From Leptobrachium leishanense (taxonomy: Eukaryota; Chordata; Amphibia; Anura; Megophryidae), in NCBI GenBank assembly GCA_009667805.1, contig CM019066.1, forward strand, positions 113,760,190 through 113,824,189: a stretch of DNA of 64,000 nt, in the 5' to 3' direction. Both the position numbers and the translations under genes were made by a program. Below are positions 43,673 to 55,431 of the stretch, one piece after another. The number at the start of each line of letters is the position of its first letter. The stretch's first letter is position 1. Under the pieces are notes generated by a model. That model ran no database searches and was not told where the DNA came from. It worked only from the letters and a program-made list of their open reading frames with translations.

Positions 43673-44605
43673 TTCCTAAAATTGATATTGTCGTATCAAA
43701 CAATGTACTGTAAGAAACCAAAAATTACCAGCACTTATAGACTCAAGTGTCTCTGGACTCTGAAGGCGCTTTCACACTAGGATGCCAGCAATGTTTCAGC
43801 CTACTGGCCTTTGACACTGCATAGTATTCACTGTACACTGACGGTCCTATTCCATAGTTGGTGCTAACTTCACCAGAGCTGTTGTAAACTTACCAGAGCC
43901 ATTTTAGTTTATGGAGTTGTTAAGTTTACAACAGCTCTGGATACGTTAGAAAGAACCTGCTTTGGAATATTGCCCAGAGTACTTCCCATTGAGAAAAGGG
44001 GTTTTCCCCTGAAATATTTGTATATCGGCCCTCTGTGACAATGAATATGGTGGCTCTAGTGCACTGTGGCAACTGAGCACAGTATCCTGCTTTGTTTTTG
44101 TGTTCCTGTATCTATGGCTGTGCGTCCTAGCCAACTACTTGGGAGCCTACTACTGGTGTGGACATCTTATTACAAGTCTGTGAGTTGTTGGAGCTGACCC
44201 CCCCTCCCCTATATACAGTTCAGGAACATAAAATTCTGTTGATTGTTTGCCTTTCTGAATGTTTTTCCTCTACAAATTAGGAGTTAACATTTTGTACTTG
44301 TGTAAGATTTGCGAGGGAGGTATCCCATTGTATGGAACTATTCATTTGAAAAGTATGAACATTTAGACATCAGCATACTGTGTTTGACATACCATGTATG
44401 AACTTTTTTTATCTATATAACCCCTGGCAGGGGTTATGGGATGTAACATAAGCTGTGAGTGTAAGGTTCAACTACAAACGGTTTCACCATAACATGACAT
44501 TACTGAACTGTTGGTTTACGTCCTATAACTGTTTCCCTTCGTCTGATCCTCCATGATTTCACAATGAGAAACTCTTAACAAGGCTCATTAGCACGTATTA
44601 CATAC
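43673..44605. other. Intronic sequence with one small hairpin
   Basis: An exact 20-bp inverted repeat (CCAGAGCTGTTGTAAACTTA and its inverse) lies at about 43870-43940. Otherwise nothing is recognised. The 3' end abuts the exon donor at 44605. Confidence 0.5.
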
Positions 44606-44815
44606 CTCATCAGCATGTCCGACCGCTCCATAAATCTTTGCTATCTGTCCAATGAGACATGGGAAATCGTCCCCAACATCTTTTAATGTGGAAAGAGATC
44701 CCGCCAGTGAAAGTGGCTCATATGCTGATATTTCGTAGAATATATTAAGGATGATATCACTGTAACTCGGATCAGATACATATGCCGTGAGAACAGGGAG
44801 AGTTTCAGTAAGAAC
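44606..44815 (-). CDS. VEPH1: VEPH1 exon (Melted homologue)
   Basis: The 210-base exon begins after TTTATTCATAG and ends before GTATGT, both good splice sites, and is open for exactly 70 codons in phase 0. The peptide contains SDIILNIFYEISAYEPL, GDDFPCLIGQIAKIYGAVGH and ends ADE. This matches my recollection of the helical-repeat part of vertebrate VEPH1. VEPH1 is a membrane-associated PH-domain protein related to fly Melted. The preceding exon in the protein lies at 58598-58764 and joins in phase 0. The gene is on the minus strand, and the exon shows no stop. Gene identity is by memory of the family and would be settled by one protein search. Confidence 0.85.
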
Positions 44816-45106
44816 CTATGAATAAAACAGTGACAGATTAATGCAAAATTAGCCAAAAAAATTACAAAGCCAGAAAATGGAAACATTTATCAGAAATTAA
44901 AATGTCACTTTTTATGCTTTAAAGAGATCATGAAATGTAAGTAGTTTAGAGGTTAAAAAATGTTTTTCTGCAAAAATTGATTGTTGATCTGAAAGCATGA
45001 TCATAAATATTCATAAACTATAAATATATTAGTCCAAAAATGACAACGCATATTTGATGTTTAATCCAACTATTTGCAATAATGTGGACAGATGCATACA
45101 AATATA
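44816..45106. other. Intronic sequence, nothing recognised
   Basis: AT-rich sequence between the exon and the Tc1 element. Confidence 0.5.
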
Positions 45107-46758
45107 CAGTCAGGTCCAGAAATATTGGGACATAGACACAATTCTAACATCTTTGGCTCTATACACCACCACAATGGAGTTGGAATGAAACAAACACAAT
45201 GTGCTTTAACTGCAGACTGTCAGCTTTAATTTGAGGGTATGTACATTCAACTCAGGTGAACAGTGTATGACTTACAGCAGTTTGCAGATGTGACTCCCAC
45301 TTGTTAAGGGACCGAAAGTAATGGGACAGAATAATAATCATAATAAATCAAACTTTCCCTTCTTAATACTTGGTTGCAAATCCTTTGCAGTCAATCACAG
45401 CCTGAAGTCTGGAACGCATAGACATCACCAGACGCTGGGTTTCATCCCTGGTGATGCTCTGCCAGGCCTCTACTGCAACTGTCTTCAGTTCCTGCTTGTT
45501 CTTGGGGCATTTTCCCTTCAGTTTTGTCTTCAGCAAGTGAAATGCATGCTCAATGGCATTCAGGTCAGGTGATTGACTTGGCCATTGCATAACATTCCAC
45601 TTCTGTCCCTTCAAGAACTCTTTGGTTGCTTTTGCAGTATGCTATGGGTCATTGTCCATCTGCACTGTGAAGCGACGTCCAATGAGTTCTGCAGCATTTG
45701 GCTGAATGTGAGCAGATAATATTGCCTGAAACACTTCAGAATTCATCCTGCTGCTTTTGTCAGCAGTCACATCATCAATAAATACAAGAGAACCAGTTCC
45801 ATTGTCAGCCATACATGCCCACGCCATGACACTACCACCATCATCCTTCACTGATGAGGTGGTATGCTTAGGATCATGAGCAGTTCCTTTCCTTCTCCAT
45901 ACTCTTCTCTTCCCATCACTCTGGTACAAGTTGATCTTGGTCTCATCTGTCCATAGGATCTTGTTCCAGAACTGTGAAGGCTTTGTTAGGTGTTGTTTAG
46001 CAAACTCTAATCTGGCCTTCCTGTTTTTGAGGCTCACCAATGGTTTACAATTTGTGGTGAACCCTCTGTATTCACTCTGGTGAAGTTTTCTCTTGATTGT
46101 TGACTTTGACACACACACACCTACCTCCTGGAGAGTGTTCTTGATCTGGCCAAATGTTGTGAAGGGTGTTTTCTACACCAGGGAAAGAATTCTTCGGTCA
46201 TCCACCACAATTGTTTTCCGTGGTCTCCCGGGTTTTTTGGTGTTGCTGAGCTCACCGGTGCGTTCCTTCTTTTTGAGAATGTTCCAAACAGTTGTTTTGG
46301 CCACGCCTAATGTTCTTTCTATCTCTCTGATGGGTTTGTTTTGTTTATTCAGCCTAATGATGGCTTGCTTCACTGATAGTGACAGGTCTTTGGATCTCAT
46401 CTTGAGAGTTGACAGCAACAGATTCCAAATGCAAATAGCACACTTGAAATGAACTCTGGGCCTTTAATCTGCACATTGTAATTGGGGTAATGAGGGAATA
46501 TCACACACCTGGCCATGGAACAGCTGAGAAGCCAATTGTCCCATTACTTTTGGTCCCTTAACAAGTGGGAGGCACATCTCCAAACTGCTGTAAGTCCTAC
46601 ACCGTTCACCTGAGTTGGATGTACATACCCTCAAATTAAAGCTGACAGTCTGCAGTTAAAGCACATTGTGTTTGTTTCATTCCAACTCCATTGTGGTGGT
46701 GTATAGAGCCAAAGATGTTAGAATTGTGTAGATGTCCCAATATTTCTGGACCTGACTG
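45107..46758 (-). mobile_element. Tc1-like transposon, complete ends, 1.65 kb
   Basis: Terminal inverted repeats of about 225 bp begin CAGTCAGGTCCAGAAATATT and are flanked by TA on both sides (45105-45106, 46759-46760). Each repeat carries an inner direct-repeat copy (AAAGTAATGGGACA-like), the IR/DR layout in which transposase binds twice per end. The two ends differ at only a few positions by eye. The transposase gene lies between them on the minus strand. Confidence 0.9.
45363..46418 (-). pseudogene. Tc1-like transposase with two in-frame stops
   Basis: One frame covers the whole protein (about 350 codons). It shows the N-terminal HTH region (LSLSVKQAIIRLNKQNKPI..IERTLGVAKTTVWNIL), the GRPRK AT-hook-like linker, the first catalytic Asp in LWTDETKIN, the second in QMDNDP, and the Glu region QSPDLNAIEHAFHLLK, that is, a DD34E-type set. 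The only breaks I see are TAG codons at 46173-46175 and 45642-45644. ATG 46418 or, more usual for the family, the in-frame ATG at 46400 could be the start. It is nearly intact but not functional as it stands. Confidence 0.85.
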
Positions 46759-46905
46759 TAAGTGAACATTACTTATCTCATCTGTGACAAATCTGGGACT
46801 GTCCAGGATATTTGTGATACTGCTCTGGTATCTCAACTCATCTATCCCATTGTTATCTCTTGTCTTTTAACAATGATTTAGGGGGTTATTCAGAGAGCAA
46901 CAAAA
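46759..46905. other. Spacer with Harbinger-like start
   Basis: TTAGGGGGTTATTCAGAGAG at 46878-46897 resembles the family D terminus (CAGGGTTATTCAAAGAG). The next insertion lies just inside it. Confidence 0.35.
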
Positions 46906-46921
46906 TGTCAGCGACATTTCT

Positions 46922-47426
46922 TTTTTTTGTGTAAACTATATTTATTGGCATTAAACAACATACATGATATATAATAGACAAAGGTGTAAACTTAACGGTC
47001 AATACAATCAGCAGTCCACATGTCTCATTTGCTATAGAAAATACCATTTTTCTGTAATACAGTGATTACATAACAATAAAACAACTACAATTATTAAAAC
47101 TAATAAACAGTGATCAGCAGAGTATAGCAGTGTTTGCAAAAACAAAATATTGCACAGTAATTTCTAAACTTTACCATGACGGAAGCGGAACATCCATTTA
47201 TAGTAACATCGGCTCGATCCACCAAAGAACCAGGATTATCCTCCTCTAAATTCAAGTCGTCTACATTAAGTGTGCTGAGGTGAGATGACCACGGCCGCCA
47301 TATCGCATAAAATTGGTCATACTTGCCCAGGCTATTATAGTGAGCCTCTTCCATAGTCCTAATCCCCGCCACCCTCAGTACCCAATCTCGCACTGTAGGT
47401 GGGCAATCCCTTTTCCAAAATACAGG
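46922..47426 (-). mobile_element. L1-like LINE 3' end with 16-bp target duplication
   Basis: TGTCAGCGACATTTCT occurs exactly at 46906-46921 and 47427-47442. The insert starts with a T-run (a short poly-A on the minus strand) and encodes on the minus strand the C-terminal end of an L1-type ORF2 (frame from about 47426 to 47100, with PPTVRDWVLRVAGIRTMEEA and KYDQFYAIWRPW). It is a classic 5'-truncated retrotransposition product. Confidence 0.85.
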
Positions 47427-47575
47427 TGTCAGCGACATTTCTACTCACAGGTCTGCATGTGCAAAAATAAGACTAACATTGCGACAGTCATAAATATGTG
47501 TTTAGACATTAGGCACTTCATATGAAGATATATGTATATATCAGATACACACATCATCGTAGTTTAATACACATA

Positions 47576-48295
47576 GGGCTCTATTACAGTCCTAACGCAA
47601 ATGTTAACGCTCACATGCGTGAGCATTAACGTTTGCTGCGGTATTTACTGCATATTACAATCTTAACGCAAACGGGTTAAAAAAATAATAATCCCTTTGC
47701 GTTTGGTGCCTTGCGCCTTGCAGCACGAGGTTAGTGTACTTTGCGCTCCCAATAATTAACATGGGAAGCGCAAAGTGTTAATCAGCGTTGGTATGACAAA
47801 GTCCCAGCGCTGATTAACGTCTGGCTCTGGTTAGCGAAAAGTTAACCAGAGTCAGAACCTGGTGTTAACGGATTCTGCTTCTGCAGAATCCGCTAACACC
47901 AGGCATAAAAAAAAAAAATCAGATACTTACCATCTGTCCCACGGCGAGGACCGCGGCACCGTCCGCCTCCTCCGGCCGGCGGGAGCAGGGAAAGACTGGG
48001 GAAAAAGTCCCCCCAGTCTTTGCCTGTGTATCCCTACGCCGACCGGACGGTTCTCCCAAGGCGAGATCCGGCTGGTCATGTGACCGCTGGCGTCTGTTTC
48101 AATGGAGTCCTATTGACTCCATTGAGAGGATGTGCGCGGCTGCGCTTAGCGCTGCCGCGCGCATCCCGGACATAGCGGGCGCAAACAATGCGGCAGCATT
48201 GTTTGCGCCTGCATTGTAATCCCCAGTTAAAACGGGGGCAGTAGGGGGAAAACTGCGGGTGCCCCCGTTTTAGCGCGGGGATTGTAATAGTGTCC
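47576..48295. mobile_element. MITE family E, copy 2, 720 bp
   Basis: The ends GGGCTCTATTACAG and the inverse of TTGTAATAGTGTCC match imperfectly, with ATA on both sides. The centre holds a perfect hairpin (CCTGGTGTTAACGGATTCTG / inverse near 47850-47905). The 3' half is GC-rich. Superfamily is uncertain; the 3-bp flank suggests Harbinger-like. Confidence 0.6.
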
Positions 48296-50109
48296 ATACT
48301 AATTTCTAATCAAATAATACATCCTAAGCAATTATTTAAAACACTTTGTTCAGTTAAATATTGAATCGCTATCTTTATTTTAATTCACATAATTATTAAT
48401 GAAATGAAATCAATGAGATGTATTTTTACTGTTTATCAAATGCATTGTTTTTTTTTGTGAGATTGTTTTTTTCTCTTTCATAGGTTAGTTTCGCAGATTG
48501 GCCAGTTTCTTCCATGAGAGGTGTTCCTGGTACACAGAGTGCTCCCTTTAATTGGAACAATCTGTTTTAATCCTTTTCTGTCTCTGCTGCCAGAGTGAAT
48601 TAACGGTGAAGAATAAAAGGGCAATTCAATACGTAAATGGTCCTGTGGGCTTCCATCAATGATAGTGAAGGCCAAAATAGACCGGTAATTGAAAGTATGG
48701 AATAAAAATAGTACAGTTTGCGCAATGACCACCCAAGCAAAGAACAGGGACATAGCTCAGGTACTAGTGACAACCTAGTTAACAGCACACAATAAAACCA
48801 TGAGTAAATAAACAGCCAAAATCAGTTGTGAAGGGTCTTCTTTTGATTTAGGAAGCATCCACTGCAACTGGTCATGCCTACATCCTAGCTGATGAGGGTT
48901 CAACAAACCTGAAACAGCGCTGTCCTAGGAGTGGCTTTGACCAGTTGCATAACCCTATCTCTGCTAGAAAGCCACAGTGTGGCATAGCATTGATTTTAGG
49001 GTTCTGTGTAATAACAGATCCAGGATGCATAAACGTGAGACAGAGGTCATTTGCATATCCTACCCAGAATTCCTTGCTGCATATGGGGAATGTGGCACAG
49101 GAGCTCTGGGATGCAATTCTTTGAATTGCTATGATGTGCAGGTGGCTTCTGCAATAATAAACACAACTTATTATAGTGTGGAGGCTTTTTATCTCACTTT
49201 TTGTCCTCCACCACAGCCCTTATAGACACTATATATACACATTTATACATACACACAGTTTTAAGGTTATTTTATTAATATTGTGATAAAATATCAATCC
49301 AGTAATGCACCTTTCCTGTGGTGACACAGCCCCATTTCACAGTTTCACACCCACAACCCTTACATGATGCCACTATTCCATTACAATCCTCCATCGTACC
49401 TCAGCCCCATTACTCTCCTTTCCTCTCCTTATCTATTTTATTATATGGCTGTTAGTGTATTGAGTAGAGATGATGCTGCCATTGGGGACTCTTAACTCAT
49501 GCCATGTTTGCAGTCACATGGGTAGGCATGTTTCAGAGTCTGGGTGAGTCAGCCCACTTTAAAACATGTCAGAGCTAATTTGATATTGAGATTTCTCCTG
49601 GCCCCAGAGCCCTGGATTTGAGCACACAACAAACCTTATAATAGAGCTTTAGGCAAAGAGATTCCATTACAGGTAAGTGGAGTGGATGGAGACAAGTCCT
49701 TTTTACTTGTTCTCCCAGTCTTGTGTAAGTAACCTACAGAGACTCGTTTGTGCTAGAAATGGGGGGGGGGGAGGTAAGGCTCCTACAGTTGATAAGAGGT
49801 TTCAGATTTTAATAACTTTTCACCAAACCAGTCCTTCGGTGCATGATTACATGAACATGCTTGGATGCCTGTACACATATCATGGATTGACCAAGATCTG
49901 GCAGAATTGCTCATGGTGGGGAATTTGCAACAAAAAGACCGACAGATCTTGCCTTTCTACTGTGTAACTAATCAGTTTGATTGAGTCCTATAATGTTATT
50001 TATCATTTATAGGGCCCATTTGCATGTCAGAAAAATAGGATCACAGTCATTGCTTTAACCCCTGTTTCAGCAGGAGAAAAGAAAAAAAGAACTGATATTT
50101 GCTCACTGA
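48296..50109. other. Intronic sequence, little recognised
   Basis: A weak hairpin (CACTGCAACTGGTCATGCC / inverse of TGACCAGTTGCATA) lies near 48850-48950 and may be a small MITE. No exon with supported splice sites was found. Confidence 0.45.
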
Positions 50110-50439
50110 TAGGGATAAGCTATTCGGTTCGATCTGTTCGGTGTTCGATTCGAACATCGCCTGTTCGGCTGTTCGTCGAACTCCGAACATTTCCGCGTGT
50201 TCGCCGCATGTTCCCCCACAATGCACTTTTCCACTGGCCTGAAGCTTGTAATTGGCTACAGCCTTGCACCTGACCACAGGTCAGGTGTAAGACAGGTGCA
50301 AGACTATGCCAATCACGGCTCAGAGTCCTGATTGGGCAAATTTTGCCAAATCATGGGCTCACAGAGCTAAGTCCGCAGCACACTATATAAGGCGTCCCTC
50401 GCAGCCCCAGCACGTGTTTTTAGAGAAGAGATTGTTCTG

Positions 50440-51195
50440 TTAGTTTGTCTTCTCAGTGCCAGCAGCTATTAGGGGGGTCTCACTTCTAGCAGATATCTGG
50501 GAATTGTTGTAATCTGTGTCTTCTCAGTGCCAGCACCTATTGGGGGGTCTCACTTCTAGCAGATATCTGGGAATTGTTGTAATCTGTGTCTTCTCAGTGC
50601 CAGCAGCAATTGTGGGGGTCTCACGTCTAGAAGATATCTGGGAATTGTTGTAATCTGTGTCTTGTCAGTGCCAGCAGTTATTGGGGGGGTCTCACTTCTA
50701 GCAGATATCTGGGAAATGTAATCTGTGTCTTGTCACTGCCACCCATCAGGGGGTCTCACTGATTTATAGGAGGTTCCTGGGAATTGTAATTTGTGTCTTG
50801 TCACTGCCAACCATCAGGGGGTCTCACTGATTTATAGGAGGTTCCTGGGAATTGTAATTTGTGTCTTGTCACTGCCACCCATCAGGGGGTCTCACTGATT
50901 TATAGGAGGTTCCTGTGAATTGTAATTTGTGTCTTGTCACTGCCAACCATCAGGGGGTCTCACTGATTTATAGGAGGTTCCTGGGAATTGTAATTTGTGT
51001 CTTGTCACTGCCACCCATCAGGGGGTCTCACTGATTTATAGGAGGTTCCTGGGAATTGTAATTTGTGTCTTGTCACTGCTACCCATCAGGGGGTCTCACT
51101 GATTTATAGGAGGTTCCTGGGAATTGTAATTTGTGTCTTGTCACTGCCACCCATCAGGGGGTCCCACTGATTTATAGGAGGTTTCTGGGAATTTT
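50440..51195 (+). repeat. 68-70 bp tandem repeat in hAT leader
   Basis: There are four units of the TCTTCTCAGTGCCAGCAGC type (about 70 bp), followed by about seven units of the TCTTGTCACTGCCACCCATC type (68 bp). Both hold GGGGTCTCACT and GGGAATTGT words, so the second array evolved from the first. They lie between the TATA-like region and the transposase. Confidence 0.9.
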
Positions 51196-51659
51196 AATCT
51201 GTGTCTTGTCACTGACTGACAGCTATCAGGGTGTCTCACTGAGTTATACCAGAGTTCTGGAAATCTTTAATCTAGGTGACACAGTTGAATCAGAGTTCTG
51301 CATATCTCCAATTTTTATAACAGAGTTGAATCAGAGTTCTTTATATATTTAATCGATATATATCACTCACCATGGCAGAAAGACCAAAAAGGACAGGCAG
51401 ACGCTCCCAGACACAGATAAGAGGGCAAGCAGCCTCTGTGTTGGGAGGCTGTGCCTCTGGTCGTCGTGGACATGGTGCATCCTCTGCAGGGGCACGCTTG
51501 TCCTTTCTAACTGGTGCTGGCCGCCTTAAGCAGCAGCAACATACAGCGGATTTGGTGGATTGACTAACCAGGCCATCCTCATCCTCCGAGTCCTCTGCCA
51601 GCCAGGCTTGTAGTGGTTTACAGTCCACCTCAGCTGCCAAAACATCTAATTCAGCTTCC

Positions 51660-54536
51660 ATGTCCACAGCTACTCCTGCCGTAGCCTCACTATCACACAC
51701 GGAGGAGTCAGCTGAATTGTTTGACTACAATGACAGTGACATGCTGCTTGAGGATGCGCAGCAAATACAGTGCTCTGATTCAATCTCTGAGGTTGAGGAA
51801 GGGAGTATAATCAACCTAGAGGAAGGGGGTGCCAGTGACACACAAATAACTGGCACTCATGTTGCCCCAGCAGCTGCAGCATATTGCGAGGTTGGCTCCA
51901 GTGACGAAGAGATAGGGGGTGATGACGATGATGAGGTAACTGACTCCACCTGGGTGCCTGATCGAACAGAGGAGTCAAGGGAGGAGGAGGAGGAGGCACA
52001 ACAAAAACAAGGCAAAACGTCCTCTATGACCAACCGTAGCCAGTCCAAAGCACCAGAAGTCACAGCTGCTCAGGTGCAGAGCGCTGTTGTTTCAAAGCAC
52101 ATGTACAGGAAGTCTGCTGTCTGGGAGTTCTTTAAGAAATGTGCAGGAGACCGCACCGTTGCTATTTGTAATCTATGTCAGATGAGGATCAAGCATGGGA
52201 AAGACATCCCACGCTTGGGTACCACGTGCTTGAGGCGACATATGACCACCTGCCACGTATCCCGTTGGCACAATACTTTGCATAGGTCCTCCTACTCCTC
52301 ATCTGTCTCTACCCCCACTATATGTCCTGCCATGTCATTGCCTACAACCTCCACTGACAGGGATGATGCTACAGTAATGGGTGTACCAGGTCCTTCCTCA
52401 GAATGTGACAGCATCCCATCAGCTGAAGATTTACGCAGTCAGATTACATTGCCCCAGCTGCTGCAGCATAAGAAAAAATATAGTCCCAACCATCCCCAAG
52501 CACAGCGTCTAAATGCCAGCATAGCAAAATTACTCGCATTACAGCTGCTGCCTTTCCAGCTGGTGGACTCTGCTTCCTTCCGTGAATTTGCTGAATGTGC
52601 TGTACCACAGTGGCAGGTTCCAAAACGCCATTTCTTTTCACGGAAGGCCATTCCAGCACTATACCAGCATGTGGAACACAATGTTATGGAGTCATTGGGA
52701 AAGGCAGTCAGCAGCAAGGTGCACATGACTTTAGACACATGGTCCAGGAAGCATGGACAGGGCCGTTACATTTCCTTCACGGCACATTGGGTAACTCTGC
52801 TTGCAGCTGGGAGGGATCCAGGACAGGGCTCTGTGCTGGAGCTTGTTCATCCACCTCGCCTCCAGAAAGCTGCTTGTATGAGGTCTGTCTGCCCCACCAC
52901 CTCTTCCTCCTCCGCCTCCTCTGGCGAAGTAGCAGTTAAACCGACGCGTGGCAGGGGCTACGCAATGGCTCAAGCAAAAAGATGCCATACTGTGCTTGAG
53001 CTGGTTTGTTTAGGGGACAGGAGCCACACCGGGCCAGATATTCTGTCAGCTCTGCAGGGGCAGGTGCAGAGATGGTTAACACCACGCCAGCTTCAGCTGG
53101 GAATGGTCGTCTGTGATAATGGCAGCAACCTTCTCTCCGCCCTACGCCAGGGTAAGTTGACGCATGTACCATTCCTAGCACACATCCTAAATCTGGTGGT
53201 ACAGCGTTTCCTAACCAGGTACCCAGGTCTGGCACAGCTTCTCAGCCAGGCCAGAAAAGTCTGCAGCCACTTCAGACGGTCATTCCCAGCAAATGTTCGC
53301 CTGGCAGAAATTCAAAGAGAATTCCACCTTCCCACAAAGCGTCTGATCTGTGACATGCCCACCAGGTGGAACTCGACATTAGCAATGCTGCAGCGTCTGC
53401 ACAAGTAGCAGAGGGCCATCAATGACTACCTGTGTGAGTATGGCACCAGGACATGTTCAGGTCAACTTGGTTCCCCCCCCGCAGTGGTTGATGATCAAGG
53501 ATGCATGCACTGTACTGTCACCATTTGAGGAGGCAACGAGGATGGTGAGCAGGGACAGTGCATGCATCAGTGACACAATTCCTTTAGTGTTCCTGCTGGA
53601 ATGCACTCTGCGGGGAATTATAGATGTGGCACTAGAGGCAGAGCAGCAGGAGGAAGAGGAGGCCTTCCCTAGCTCTCAAGGCCCCAGTCTTCACGTGGAC
53701 AGCATTCCTGCGGGTCCTCAGATCAGACAGGAGGAGGATGAGGAGGAGGAATATTAAGTAGTGGGGGCATTGAAGGTGGGGATTCCTCAAGGGAGGGTTT
53801 TGTGTGCCCATAAACCCAAGGACTAGTACGTGGCTGGGAGGAGGAAGTGCACGATGGGGTCATCCTCATTGACAAGGAAGACTCGGAAGCTAATGCCACC
53901 TCCAACCTACGCTGCATTGGCTCCCTTATCCTGCAAAGCCTGCTAAAGGACCCCAGGATTCGTGCTATCAAGGAGAGGGATCATTACTGGTTGGCAACCT
54001 TCTTGATCCACGATACAAGGGTAAAGTTGCAGAGCTCATCCTGCCCGCACAGAGGGAGCACAGGATGAAACAACTTGAGGACGCTCTAAAGCGACACTTG
54101 TGTAACACCTTTCCAGGCACTGGTAGGTTACCAAGTGATGACACAGGTGCTTCTGCGGCTGCGGATGATCAGAGGAAGAGCGGTGAAGGCCGGGGCCGCT
54201 TGACTGATACCTTTTTTAATTTTTTGAGTCCACCATATGGTTCAGGACTACCTAGGGGCAAGGGCAGACCTGGATACCTTTACAGCAGATGATCCACTGG
54301 CTTACTGGGTGTTGAGATTGGATCACTGGCCAGAACTTAGCCAATATGCTATGCAGCTACTAGATTGCTCTTCATCCAGCGTGCTTTCTGAAAGGATGTT
54401 CAATGCCGCTGGAGGTTTTGTCACAGACAAAAGAGAGCGTCTGTCCACCGACTCTGTAGACCGGCTGACATTTATAAAAATGAATCAGTCCTGGATCAGC
54501 AACTATCAATCCCCTGATGCTGACGTAACTGAATAG
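51660..54536 (+). pseudogene. hAT (ZBED-type) transposase, several frame breaks
   Basis: The frame 51660-53408 encodes an acidic N-terminus and a BED zinc finger (SAVWEFFKKC..CNLCQM..LRRHMTTCH). It continues with the catalytic-fold segments ALYQHVEHNVM, MTLDTWSRKHG and YISFTAHWV, then VCDNGSN and MPTRWNSTLAML. A stop at 53406 and shifts near 53420, 53800, 54050 and 54230 divide the rest, which includes DHYWLATFL and the C-terminal dimerisation region (SSSVLSERMFNAAGG) ending at 54534. A short upstream frame (51372-51563) may be an N-terminal extension or chance. Transposases of this type also gave rise to host ZBED genes, but the breaks argue against domestication here. Confidence 0.85.
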
Positions 54537-55431
54537 ATCAGGGATCTCGTCTGCATTACCAAAACCTTCACCCCTGCACTCTTCCACTAAACCTCAGAAG
54601 GGTTACGTCGTGAAGGCACTAGCTGGCACCAAAGGTCTAATATTTGGGTGCACTGCCACTGACCCCTATACCAGATTCATATCATTTTAATATTGGACCG
54701 CAGGGTCCAACCCTGCACTCTTCCACAATATCACAGAGGGGTTACGGTGTGACGGCACTGTTGCCGACACTAAAGGCCCAATTTTAAAGCACCTATTGTT
54801 ACTTTCATCCAAAGTCTGCATAAGTTTCACCATAATTTAGCCAAAAAAATCACTAAACTTGTTCTGCGTGGCCTAAAATGTCTCCTCTTTTCATACAGGC
54901 TGCCGCCCCAAGCAGTTGTTTATGAATAGATTAAAGGAAAACCATTTACCATCATTTGAAATGTCATTTTTATGTTTTTAAATGTTTCTATACATCCTAC
55001 AAATCCGCCACTTCACAAGCAGGTTATGGGGACCTCCTAGGCACGATATTTGAAGGAATTTTTCGTTTTTATTCTTAACCTTTATTTCATGGAAAACTCA
55101 CTGTTCCTTTAAAAACGTTTTTTTTTTTTACTTTTTGTCCTTGTTTCCTGTCCCCCAGGGCACTACCCGGACCCCCATACACCTTTTATGGCAAATATCT
55201 TGCATATATGCCCTCTTGGAGGGCACTCTAAAAATCGAACTTTCGAGTCCCATTGACTTGCATTGAGTTTGGTTCGTGTTCGAGTTCGAACTCAAACTTT
55301 TGAAATTGTTCGAGTTCGAATGCGAACCGAACACGGGGTATTCGGCTCATCACTACTCAGGAGACGCATCAGTGACCAGGTATAAGACATAAGAATGGGA
55401 TTCACCCTCACTTGGCATGTTTAGTCAATAC

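Larger units (their letters stand above)
50110..55355 (+). mobile_element. hAT transposon, full length, 5.2 kb, decayed
   Basis: The left end TAGGGATAAGC and the right end (inverse TAGTGATGAGC) are the hAT-type termini shared with copies ending at 2062 and at 55432-56932. Subterminal TTCGAACTCG-like repeats lie at both ends. The flanking 8 bases (CTCACTGA, CTCAGGAG) agree at only the first four positions, so the duplication has decayed or is uncertain. The internal order is a TATA-like region (TATATAAGG near 50386), a tandem repeat, the transposase pseudogene and a 3' repeat region. Confidence 0.85.

Noticed and set aside
50102..55363. An 8-bp duplication for the full hAT
   Set aside because: CTCACTGA and CTCAGGAG agree at only four positions, so I do not claim it.
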